Below, in pieces: positions 1 to 8,030 of a DNA stretch of 11,814 nucleotides. The stretch covers positions 1 through 11,814 of the forward strand of contig JAEPRB010000458.1 in the NCBI GenBank assembly GCA_016758965.1. Direction: 5' to 3'. Position numbers and translations under genes: made by a program. Positions within the stretch are counted from its first letter, which is position 1, and the number at the start of each line of letters is the position of its first letter. The notes under the pieces are model-generated. The model made no database searches and was not told where the DNA came from. It saw nothing but the letters and a program-made list of their open reading frames with translations. Origin of the DNA: Circinella minor. Taxonomy: Eukaryota; Mucoromycota; Mucoromycetes; Mucorales; Lichtheimiaceae.

Positions 1-796
1 AATATATTCTGCACGAAAATTTACAGTACAAATATACAGTGTAACGTAAAACTAGTGGGGCGCTACACGAAAAAGCCTCAATTTCCACACGAAAATCCCC
101 AAATCTGCACAAAATTTCACAATACCCCGTTGGTGGCTACGTACTGAACACATTTTGGCAGTGGACATATAACTGGAGGATTTGTTTTGTTTTTTACGAT
201 TTCGCATAGAAATATTCGATAATTCGATACTTTTTCTATTTATAACTTTTATTTTGTGGCAATAAATATTGAAATCATTAAATTATTTTATTTAGAATAT
301 AATTAATAGGATTAAGCCAAAGCAAAAAACATATAGAAATTATAATGGTTAATCGATTATTTCTTTATATAATAATAATAATAATAATTAACCTGTTTAA
401 ACTATTATTATATGATATCAAGTGCTTGCCAACAGCTGACAAGAAAATAACAACACTTGTTTATTTACGTATACATTATTTTTTTTCAAAGATTGGAATA
501 ATAAGCAGGTTTCTTTTGCATAGATGCTTGAATACTCTTGGGAATATCCTAATAATAATGACAATACATTAGGCAACACAAAAAAAAATATAATTTTTAT
601 ATCTGTAGATACATCTATATCATGAACTTAATAAAGAAAAAAGAAAACTTACTTCTATTTGTAATATAGCACTATTACAAATCGCAGTAACAAATGTCCA
701 TATTTTATAAAATAAAATCTAGTCGATAAATTAGCAAATTGACAAAAAGAAGGAAGCAAAAACAAGAATAATAAAATGTATGTTGCTTATTATGTC
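1..796. other. AT-rich region without a recognised gene
   Basis: No supported gene on either strand. The first 130 bases are less AT-rich and carry four CACGAAAA/CACAAAAT-type motifs, possibly the edge of a transposon that starts outside the window. The ORF at 345-572 comes from (AAT)n and poly-T runs and is not credible. Confidence 0.6.
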
Positions 797-868
797 TTAC
801 TTGGAGCTAACAACGACAACAGGAGATTTGCTAGTGATCACACGAGCTGTCCTTGATCCGTCCTCTAA
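797..868 (-). other. Possible terminal exon fragment
   Basis: A short open stretch reading LEDGSRTARVITSKSPVVVV, then SSK and TAA. It is preceded by AATATTAG, a possible splice acceptor. It is less AT-biased than its surroundings and could be the last exon of the hypothetical gene upstream on the minus strand. Support is weak. Confidence 0.2.
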
Positions 869-1098
869 TATTTTTTAGTTCACTATACATCATATTTTGT
901 AAAATAAATTATTTGTTAAAATCATTAGACTGAAAAATTTATTTGGTTGTTATGACAGTTTCTTAGATACGTTACCGATCATTTCTTCCTTGATATCAAA
1001 AAGCTTGCTAATTAGACCACATTTGTATCTTTCGTCGGCATACATACTAAAGATATAAATCACCTTGATGGGGTAAGTGATATTTGATTTATTTATTT

Positions 1099-1239
1099 TG
1101 AAATCAGCCCTTTTTTTAAAAAAAGAAGGTTGAACTTGCGACCTGTGAAACATAATTCACGAGCTAAACTGTCACTATCAATGACCTTCGGTAAACGTTG
1201 TAAAATACCAACAACTGAAGCTAATCCTAAATACACTTC
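1099..1239 (-). pseudogene. Third exon-like piece of the hypothetical gene
   Basis: Follows a 153-bp intron-like stretch (1240-1392) that ends TTTTTTTTAG and contains an AT microsatellite. In phase with the preceding exon it reads EVYLGLASVVGILQRLPK and VIDSDSLARELCFTGRKF, ending at a TAA near 1099. The composition looks coding, but I do not recognise a family. It may be the same gene as 1393-1990 or a different one. Confidence 0.4.
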
Positions 1240-1283
1240 CTAAAAAAAATATAAATGAAACATATTATTAATACCAATCTCAA

Positions 1284-1305
1284 ATATATATATATATATA
1301 TATAT
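1284..1305. repeat. (AT)11 microsatellite
   Basis: About 22 bp of alternating AT, inside the 153-bp intron-like stretch of the hypothetical gene. Confidence 0.9.
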
Positions 1306-1392
1306 CATGAAAATAACACTAACAATTATATATCTTTATATATAAATGTTAAGAGGAGACAAAAAATATTTCTTTTTGTGTATTTATTTTAC

Positions 1393-1551
1393 CTTGACAG
1401 TATAAAATGAATCTCTGGTACCAAAACGAATATCATCTGCAGTACATATAACAAACATTAACCACCAAAATTTTTTTTACTAATTTCGGAATCCCCGGTA
1501 ACACGCCGATTATCATTCATTCGTTGAGCTGTTGCTAAACACGTTTTATTT
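1393..1551 (-). pseudogene. Second exon of the hypothetical gene, frameshifted
   Basis: After a 65-bp intron (1552-1616, GTATGT…CTAG) the frame continues as RNKTCLATAQRMNDNRRV and TGDSEISKKNFGG, then hits TAA. A shift of frame in the AAAAAAATTTT run gives LMFVICTADDIRFGTRD and SFYTVK up to a GTAAAA donor at 1392. A frameshift inside one exon is therefore likely. The N-terminal part continues the fragment at 1583-1990; the C-terminal part is not recognised. Confidence 0.45.
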
Positions 1552-1582
1552 CTAGATATATCACAGAATATCAGTGAGATTC

Positions 1583-1990
1583 TTATTCACAATAACACAC
1601 GCCACAATCGACATACCTGGTGGTTGTTATACTAGAAGATTGGAAAAAACGGTCCAATACACACCAAATGTGTGCAACAAAATCTTGCTCTGTCCACATT
1701 GAAATATTTGCCATTGTATTATCAACATAATACCCTATAAATTGTTGTATGACATGAAGTAGCTTGTACTGATCTACTTCATACCGCGGGTCAAAAGGAC
1801 CAAGATCTTTGTTTTTTTTAATGATAAAATCAAGTACATTGGTTTCTGGTGCATTATGGTAATGTGAAAACATATTGATAATGTTGTCGTCAAGTTTTGG
1901 GAGACGGTAATTCCCTTCTGTACATATCTTCTTGAAATCTTCGTTACTGAATACTTTTTTTCCAACAAGGGTTACTCGTATTCAATGTGA
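1583..1990 (-). pseudogene. Hypothetical protein fragment, Mucorales expanded-family type
   Basis: An open stretch of about 130 codons on the minus strand, reading SNEDFKKICTEGNY, LDFIIKKNKDLGPFDPRYEV, DQYKLLHVIQQFIGYYVDN and MWTEQDFVAHIWCVLDRFF. The spacing (a 'DLxPxDPxxxxxxYxxL' segment followed by an 'EQDFVxxxW' segment) resembles a large family of uncharacterised Mucorales proteins; this is a recollection of pattern, not a search result. The exon ends at 1617 with a canonical GTATGT donor, and splicing to 1551 keeps the frame. No start codon is assigned: a TGA precedes the open stretch at about 1995, and the clathrin remnant abuts it. Function is unknown. Confidence 0.55.
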
Positions 1991-2030
1991 ATAAATGTGC
2001 CACACTAAGTAAGAAAATATAAACACTTTT

Positions 2031-3975
2031 GAATTAAAACCATAACAACATCACCATTGTCATTATATTTTATAAAGATAGTAAAAGTTTCGAATAAATA
2101 TTCACCAGTACATACTTCAGCAACATCAGGTGCATCAAAATTATCCAATTTAGAAACATAATCCATTACTTTTATATGATAAGTCTAATTTTTTTTGTTG
2201 AACAAAAAAAAAAGGTTAGTATATCAATTTAGCACATACACATATAAGGTTGAGCGAGTCATCCATATTTTTTTTTTACCTTGACAACAGTAAAGATAAG
2301 TACATTTTGAAGAGCTTTGTTATCATTAAAAGTACTTTGTTCTGAAACAATACGTTCTAAAGGTTCAACTAATTGATTGGGTAAATCAGCAGCCATAAAT
2401 GCTTTAATGGTAAGTGAAACATCTTCAGGATCAGTACATTCAGGTAATACAGTAGCAACAATCTATTATATATATATTTATATTACCTGATCAATGATTT
2501 CACGACAATTTTCATTATTTTCTTGTAAAACATATTGCCAAAGTGACAAATCACGACGATGAACAAGATATCGAGCTTGATGTTTAAACATGGCATTTTC
2601 ACTTGTGATATGAATCAATTCATAATCACATTGACCCTTTTCATAAGCAATATAGGCCAAATAAGGATACCATTTTTCACAGTATTTACCAATAATACGT
2701 GGTTCATAAAATTCATTCTCTTTCAAGGAAGGTTCAGGATTATTATTGGTACCAATATAAATCTTGGCGAAGGCATTATATACTTGACGATCTTGACTAC
2801 CATCGGTGACACACATATTTAACCATGGTAACAATAATTTGAGACGATTCCGTTGTTCTGCTTCTTCACATAATTTACCAACATCCGATTCACCTTTGAC
2901 AGATAGTCAAAAAAAAATTGATAATATCTTCATCCAATAACCACCAATGACTTCAGGTGTACGTGAAGAATTTACTTTTTGAACATACACTTCAATGAAT
3001 TTTTGTAAATTGTTATGATAAAGATAAAGAACAAAATCAAGAACAAAATCAAATCGACCACATACAATAATCAATGGTAATTGATCAGAAAGTCGTGCTT
3101 CCTAAATAATATATATTTTTAAATGATAAATAACTTTTTTGTTTAATTCAACCATTGTTTTTTTTTTTTTTTACCTTGAGGAAATTCTTGACTTTTTCAT
3201 CATCATAATAATTACTTTCACGACAAATACGTTCAGCTTCACGAACATTACCAGTACGGCATGCAGCTTGAATATATTTGAAATGAACTAATGGATCTTG
3301 ACTAACATTGACAATGAAACCCAAATAGTGGTACAAACCTAATATCATCCCCAACTTAGTTTTCAATTCCTTTCTTAATATATATTTTTAATCCAATTAC
3401 TCCTTTGACCTAAATTACCCAAAATATTTTTTTATTATTATTACCTTCATCATAGTGTGTAAGCATATCAGTACCTAAAATAGCATCAGCTACTTGAGGA
3501 GCATGAGTTAAATTCATTTCAAGAACACGTGTTATCTACCACCTAAAAAATAAAATAAAATAAAAAGTAAAAAAAAAATAAAAATGCAGGTACATCCTTC
3601 CCTATATATATGTATTTGTTTTACCTTATCAGCTTCAATTAAAGGATCATTTTCATCATTAATCAAAGTATGAACAAAATCGACTGTCTTGTCAGGATCA
3701 CTACGTGCAATATTATATAACAAAGAAGAATAATCCGGTGTATAACCCACAGTCTTGGCATAAGCAACAATTTTTTCATATTGATGATTTTCAGCAAAAC
3801 AAAGAGCGACTTTATGAGGTACACTGGCACGTAAATAAACCGATAAAGCTAATTTGGAATCAAATTGACGAACAAAATCATTTAATTCTTCACTACATTC
3901 CAATTTATCTTCTTTAAGCCATTTTTCCAATAAAGGTTGACGATTTTGTTGTAAAATAGGTTTTGCCATTTCTAA
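2031..3975 (-). pseudogene. CHC1: Clathrin heavy chain, middle part (distal leg to start of proximal leg), broken
   Basis: This continues the gene beyond the transposon. Exons are 3625-3975, 3445-3542, about 3175-3339, 2487-3101, 2280-2462 and about 2031-2184. The first piece is well preserved (EMAKPILQQ, LLEKWLKEDKLECSEEL, VGYTPDYSSLLYNIARSDPD). Later pieces show [63 protein letters not shown] and VMDYVSKLDNFDAPDVAE, all clathrin heavy chain repeats of the distal and early proximal leg. About 33 residues are missing after VVD in the second exon and about 95 residues between HYDEG and GLYHYLG. A -1/+1 frameshift pair puts 2911-2940 out of frame. Similarity stops near 2031, at roughly residue 950 of about 1,675, so the hub, the light-chain-binding region and the trimerisation domain are absent. 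Introns end in AG and begin mostly GTAAAA or GTAATA. The gene cannot encode a working heavy chain as read. Confidence 0.92.
2463..2486 (-). other. 24-nt intron-like gap in clathrin heavy chain
   Basis: Between the conserved exon ends (…REIIDQ and IVATVLPECTDPEDVS…) lie exactly 24 nt on the minus strand, starting GTAATATAAA and ending ATAATAG. Clathrin homologues align straight across this point. The 24 nt contain an in-frame TAA, so the region must be spliced for the frame to continue. GT and AG ends are present, but there is little room for a branch point. It may be a genuine ultra-short intron or an intron shortened by deletion during decay. Confidence 0.6.
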
Positions 3976-4020
3976 CACTTAGGGAATATATATTCCACAA
4001 AAGCTCCAATTTTTTCCAAA
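3976..4020 (+). repeat. Left terminal inverted repeat of the transposon
   Basis: Begins CACTTAGGGAAT and continues through a perfect 14-bp palindrome (GGAATATATATTCC) to a TTTTTTCC stretch. It pairs with 6321-6365 on the opposite strand with a few mismatches and a 1-nt gap. Confidence 0.85.
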
Positions 4021-4421
4021 AAAAGTCCAACTCCAGAATAGCTATTCGCAACTTAATCAGTTGGATGTTTTTTGGAAGTTAGTTTGGAAGCTTTCTGGAA
4101 ATTTTTTAGAAAAAAATGGAAATACGTAATATATACTAGTAATCGAACATAGAATAGTGATATAAAATAGGTAATTAAATAGATTATAATAGATTAATTT
4201 TATTACGTATGGATATCATGCCAAAATTTAATTTATTTGAATATATAAAAATGTAGCAACAGTAATAAAAGAAAAAACAATAATTTTTTCTTCTTCTTCG
4301 TCTTATTGTTTCTGTTTGTTACCGGGTTGCTTCTTATTAGTAAAATATCTTCTTTTAATGCTCGTTTTCTAGTCACTATCGTGTTTGTCGTAATGAATAA
4401 TTTTTTGTACTTGTTTTGTTT

Positions 4422-4667
4422 TTATCGATTTACACCTTGATACAATAGACTTTTCTTTGCTAAAGTCTTTGAACTCTTGTTCTTCATCGATGTCTTCACA
4501 GTTTGTCCTTTGTCAGCGTTAAAGCTTTGTTCTTCGTCAATGTCGTCTTCATCATCATCATCCTTATTTTCGTTGCCAGCACTTTCATCATAAACGTAAT
4601 ATTCATAATTATCTGAATTATTATGACTTTTAAAACTAGTGGTACTAGTACAGTCATTTTGATACAT
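4422..4667 (-). CDS. Small acidic hypothetical ORF inside the transposon
   Basis: An 81-codon ORF encoding a hydrophilic low-complexity protein. An N-terminal Ser/Thr/Asn/Tyr-rich part is followed by an acidic run (KDDDDEDDIDEE) and a Lys/Ser-rich tail. No known domain was recognised. The frame is open about nine codons upstream of the ATG, and another Pro/Thr/Asn-rich open stretch lies just upstream in a different frame (4680-4735), so the ORF may be the end of a longer broken gene. It lies in the left half of the transposon, opposite in strand to the 5277-5513 ORF. It could be captured host sequence, part of an old element protein, or chance; acidic low-complexity ORFs arise easily from TCA/TTC-rich DNA. 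Confidence 0.3.
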   Translation of the reverse strand: MYQNDCTSTTSFKSHNNSDNYEYYVYDESAGNENKDDDDEDDIDEEQSFNADKGQTVKTSMKNKSSKTLAKKSLLYQGVNR

Positions 4668-5276
4668 ACTTGTTATTCTTTTGTTGGTTTTAAGCGCTCT
4701 TGAGTATTAGTTGGTTTATTGCTGTCTACAACAAGTAATAAAATTATCAAAAAAGAACTGTTAATATATTTTACGTATAAGGGTCATTTAATCAAATTTG
4801 TGCATATTTAAATTAAATTGTGCCTAGATTTACCAGTATGAGGCGCACATTTCAAAATACACATAATCCTATCGAATCATATAGGTAATTTTTTTTCTGG
4901 CAAAAAAAGAAAGAAGGAATAACACTATATCTGTCACGAAATAAATGTTTACAATGAATGGCGTGGATAAAAAAAAACACGAAAAAACAAACGGAGGGAA
5001 AAGAAGTGAGAATAGACCATACTATCCTGTATCCTTTTTTTTTCTTTTATACGTATGCTTGGTTTTTCAATTATTACGTGACCTATTATGATCCTTGATG
5101 AGCTACTGTCATTTATTGGTTTTGTATTTTGGTGGTTGTTGATTTTCAAGAATGTTGGGTAAATGCTCACAGATCTTGTTATTAGTTTTAATCTCTTTAT
5201 ACTCCTTTGACTTTGCTAGTTAAGATTCTACGTAAGGTCAGTATACATTCGTGAAACGGGCAGAGATAACTTAACT

Positions 5277-5513
5277 ATGACATCCACTGTATCATTTATT
5301 TACTTTATTATTAGTATTTTTACTATTGTACTTTTATTGGCTTTTTTTTATGAAGACACCATGGTGATATTGAAAAAAAATACCGAGTTGAAGAAAGAGA
5401 AAAAGATGCTCCGAGTTAGGATTATTGAGAAAAAAAATTACTCATCATGTGTGTCCCCAATCAATGGTAGACTGTTAAATATCAGACTATACAAACCTGT
5501 TTTAGATAACTGA
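5277..5513 (+). CDS. Small single-pass membrane protein-like ORF inside the transposon
   Basis: A 78-codon ORF. Residues about 5-25 are strongly hydrophobic and aromatic (VSFIYFIISIFTIVLLLAFF), fitting one membrane helix or a signal anchor. A charged Lys/Glu-rich segment follows (residues about 31-52, KKNTELKKEKKMLRVRIIEK), possibly helical, then a polar tail. An AATAAA-like sequence begins two bases into the stop codon, which would suit a short transcript. No family is recognised. It lies between the acidic ORF and the 180-bp array. It may be cargo, but in AT-rich DNA a hydrophobic ORF of this size can be chance. Confidence 0.3.
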   Translation: MTSTVSFIYFIISIFTIVLLLAFFYEDTMVILKKNTELKKEKKMLRVRIIEKKNYSSCVSPINGRLLNIRLYKPVLDN

Positions 5514-5604
5514 ATAAACAAACAACAGTGATAAATAAATATTAGTGAAGCATATGACTATATCATAAAGATATAATATTTTATTATTCATTTTTTTCAC
5601 GTGT

Positions 5605-6275
5605 AGAAATGTATATTTAAACGGTTGTTATGATTTATATACTCGAGAATTCATGCATAGAAGCTTTTTACATGATTTGAACAACCTTTTTTCTAAATCG
5701 AACGGGGATGGAGTTTTTTTTAGAAAAAAGTGGAGTTATTCTGGAGCTTTGGCATTTACAATTTTTTACACATAGAAATGGATTGAAAATACATATTCAA
5801 ACGGTTGTTATGATTTATATACTCGAGAATTCATGTATGGGAACTTTTTACATGATTTGAACAACCTTTTTTCTTAATCGAACGGGGATGGAGTTTTTTT
5901 TAGAAAAAAGTGGAGTTATTTTGGAGCTTTGGCATTTACGACTTATTACATATAGAAATGGATTGAAAATACATATTCAAACGGTTGTTATGATTTATAT
6001 ACTCGAGAATTCATGTATGGGAACTTTTTACATGATTTGAACAACCTTTTTTCTTAATCGAACGGGGATGGAGTTTTTTTTAGAAAAAAGTGGAGTTATT
6101 TTGGAGCTTTGGCATTTACGATTTTTTACATATAGAAATGAATTGAAAATACATATTTAAACGCTTGCTATGATTTATATACTCGAGAATTCATGTATGG
6201 GAGCTTTTTACATGATTTGAACAACCTTTTTTTTTAATCGAACGGGGATGGAGTTTTTTTAGAAAAGAATGGAGT
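5605..6275 (+). repeat. 180-bp tandem repeat array, about 3.7 copies
   Basis: The sequence ACGGTTGTTATGATTTATAT starts at 5621, 5801 and 5981, with a variant at 6161, so the period is exactly 180 bp. Units two and three are identical or nearly so; the first and last carry more differences, and the last is cut short near 6275. Each unit contains ACTCGAGAATTCATG, GATTTGAACAACC, TCGAACGGGGATGGAG and a run ending TGGAGCTTTGG. Read on the minus strand, the CTCCA motifs in each unit resemble those just inside the transposon ends, so the array may be amplified subterminal sequence. No coding capacity is evident. Confidence 0.95.
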
Positions 6276-6320
6276 TTTGAAAAATATATTTTTTGGAGAA
6301 GAAATGTATATTTTTTAGAA

Positions 6321-6365
6321 TTTGGAAAAAATTGGACTTTTTGTGGAATATTAATTCCCTAAGTG
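6321..6365 (-). repeat. Right terminal inverted repeat of the transposon
   Basis: Read on the minus strand it begins CACTTAGGGAAT, then ATTCCACAAAA and CCAATTTTTTCC, mirroring the left end. The TAA immediately outside (6366-6368) matches the TAA before the left end (3973-3975). Confidence 0.85.
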
Positions 6366-7960
6366 TAATGATTCATAACGATTTAATCCAAATAATTTAA
6401 GATAGGTGATACGTAATTGATTAGGTACGGCTGGTAAATTTCTGAATCGTTCAATGGTATCGACTGTACGTAAAAGTCCCTATATACATATTTTTAAGAA
6501 AGTAATGTTGTTTAATTTCTTTACTCTGTATTCTATCTCTATATATATATTGGACACACCCTTGCTGAATATCCATCAATCTTAGCAGCATCATCATAAT
6601 CACCTGAAGAAAATAATTGATTGAATCAACTAACACATAAATCATCAGCACCAGGTAAATCAGCACGACCCGCCAGTTTAAGTATTATTCAAATTATTAA
6701 CGATAAAAGGAATAATCGTATCTTCATCCAAAGTGACAGATAAAACTTGACGCTTTTTATTAACACCAATGACACCTGAAGTAGATTCATGATCTTCAGT
6801 AACAAACAAGGTATCACCACTGATACGATTCATAAAAAGTCAAATAACGGTTTCAATATCATAAATATGAATAAAACCCAATTTTGTAACAACATAAATG
6901 ACACGATCTCTAGTACCGACTTGCATCGATATAAGAAAATCTTGACTTGCTTCAGGTAAGAAAAAATATATCAACTGCTTTCTTTTGAAAAGGTGGATTG
7001 CCTTCAGAATGATCTACTTCAATGGTTTGAAGCTAATAATATAATGTAATATTATGTTAGTAATCTTAATAATTAACAAATTAAAAAAAAGCTTTCACAA
7101 TTTTTACCTTGGAATCACCTATAGCTGTACGAACAGCGAAAGCAAATGATTTTGGTTGAATTAGGAGCATCTCCCCATTGAATAGAAGCGAAAGCAGGTA
7201 GCATGACCTTCAATAAATTGACTCACACCATGATCTTTTGAATAAAGTTGCATAGATCCTACGACACGACCTTGTTGAGCTGAAATACCGATAAAAACTA
7301 TCTTTTAAAACACGATAATTGATATTTTGACAACCAGCTAAATTAGTATGTCGATCAAACAGTTTAAAAGGACCTGAAGTTTCCTTCAATAGACCAATGA
7401 TAAACAGCATTTTGAATAATAAGACCAATTTTTTTGTAAATCAAAAAATAGTACCTTCAGGCATTGAATGGGATTTGACTTCAGTTTTTGTTTCAAGATT
7501 AAACACTTGTAATTGACGACTTGCTAAATAAAAATAAAAATAGAATAATATTTTTTGTTATTGAGTAAAGGATGGGTCTTCATTTGTACTATGTATATAT
7601 AATATTTTTTTTTTTTTTTTACCTTTTAATGCCGTGACCTTAGTTGTTGGATGCATAATGATAGAGTATGTTGTTATTAGTCGTCGCATCATTTCATTAT
7701 TATTGGCCAAGTCAATAATAGCAACTTGGTTTGTACCATTGACTTGTTCACGTACACAAATAAAACGCTCAGATTCTAATGTAAGTGTACTAAAACCAAT
7801 ACTTGCTGCATTGACTCCCAAGGATTGTAGCTATAAATAATAAAAAATGCCGAGATGAGAAAAAAAGAAAGATTGCCAATGATATATTATATTATACGAA
7901 AATTAAGGTTTCTTTTACCTGAGTATGCTCCTAAAACATGATAGGGAGCTGTTCTGCCAT
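6366..7960 (-). pseudogene. CHC1: Clathrin heavy chain, 5' part (beta-propeller and linker), broken
   Basis: Clathrin heavy chain forms the legs of the triskelion that coats endocytic and trans-Golgi vesicles. The 5' part reads as exons 7919-7960, 7623-7830, 7108-7523, 6560-7032 and 6366-6479, separated by GT-AG introns of 88, 99, 75 and 80 bp. Diagnostic strings are MAEQLPIMF at the start, [58 protein letters not shown] and NRISGDT, all from the N-terminal seven-bladed propeller and linker. The start is chosen at 7960 because it opens the conserved N-terminus and sits in a strong CCACCATGG context. Defects: codon 10 is TAG (7931-7933) where Gln is conserved; TGA at 6840-6842 and 6626-6628; small frameshifting deletions near 7430-7450 and 7300; 1-nt shifts near 7175, 7145, 6960 and 6685. 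The coding frame is interrupted at 6366 by a transposon. Family identity is certain; pseudogene status is inferred from the number of lesions. Confidence 0.93.
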
Positions 7961-8030
7961 GGTGGGTAGCGAGTTATAAAAACTCTTTCTATATATGTAT
8001 GTTCGTTTTCTTCCTGTCAAGAAAAGAAAG
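7961..8030 (-). promoter_or_regulatory. Start context and AT-rich leader of clathrin heavy chain
   Basis: Read on the minus strand, the start codon lies in CTACCCACCATGG, a strong eukaryotic initiation context. TTTTTATAA lies about 15-20 bp upstream of the ATG and CATATATAGAAAG further up. These could be core promoter or leader elements, but spacing to a transcription start cannot be read from sequence alone. The context has outlived the reading frame. Confidence 0.4.

Larger units (their letters stand above)
3976..6365. mobile_element. Non-autonomous DNA transposon (CACTA-like; PIF/Harbinger alternative) in a clathrin exon
   Basis: The 2,390-bp element is bounded by inverted repeats of about 45 bp: both ends read CACTTAGGGAAT inward, then ATTCCACAAAA and CCAATTTTTTCCAAA. 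It is flanked by TAA at 3973-3975 and 6366-6368. Deleting the element plus one TAA restores RYESLEMAKPILQQ of clathrin heavy chain in frame, which fixes the borders to the base. A 3-bp duplication and termini starting CACT fit CACTA/EnSpm. A TAA target site would also fit PIF/Harbinger. Short CTCCA/GTCCAA motifs recur near both ends and in the internal 180-bp array, as subterminal repeats do in CACTA elements. No transposase (DDE/DDD) was recognised on either strand, so it probably depends on a helper. Two small ORFs (4422-4667 minus, 5277-5513 plus) may be cargo or chance. Confidence 0.88.

Noticed and set aside
345..572. 75-codon plus-strand ORF
   Set aside because: Made of (AAT)n and poly-T derived Ile/Phe/Leu codons; no motif, neighbour or conservation argument supports it.
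950..1153. 67-codon minus-strand ORF
   Set aside because: Overlaps the third exon-like piece in another frame; the upstream exon phase favours the other frame, and no motif is visible.
2559..2822. 87-codon plus-strand ORF
   Set aside because: Lies antisense to well-conserved clathrin coding sequence (exon 2487-3101), so it is a shadow.
4949..5170. 73-codon minus-strand ORF in the transposon
   Set aside because: Composition is dominated by AT-rich Phe/Ile/Lys/Arg codons, with no motif or polyadenylation context.
5821..5835. CTCGAG-GAATTC adjacent restriction sites, suggesting cloning vector sequence
   Set aside because: The pair occurs in every 180-bp unit with natural divergence around it and no other vector sequence.
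7436..7960. Alternative genetic code (stop reassignment) to explain in-frame stops
   Set aside because: Stops of two kinds coincide with frameshifts, deletions and a transposon insertion in the same gene; decay is simpler.
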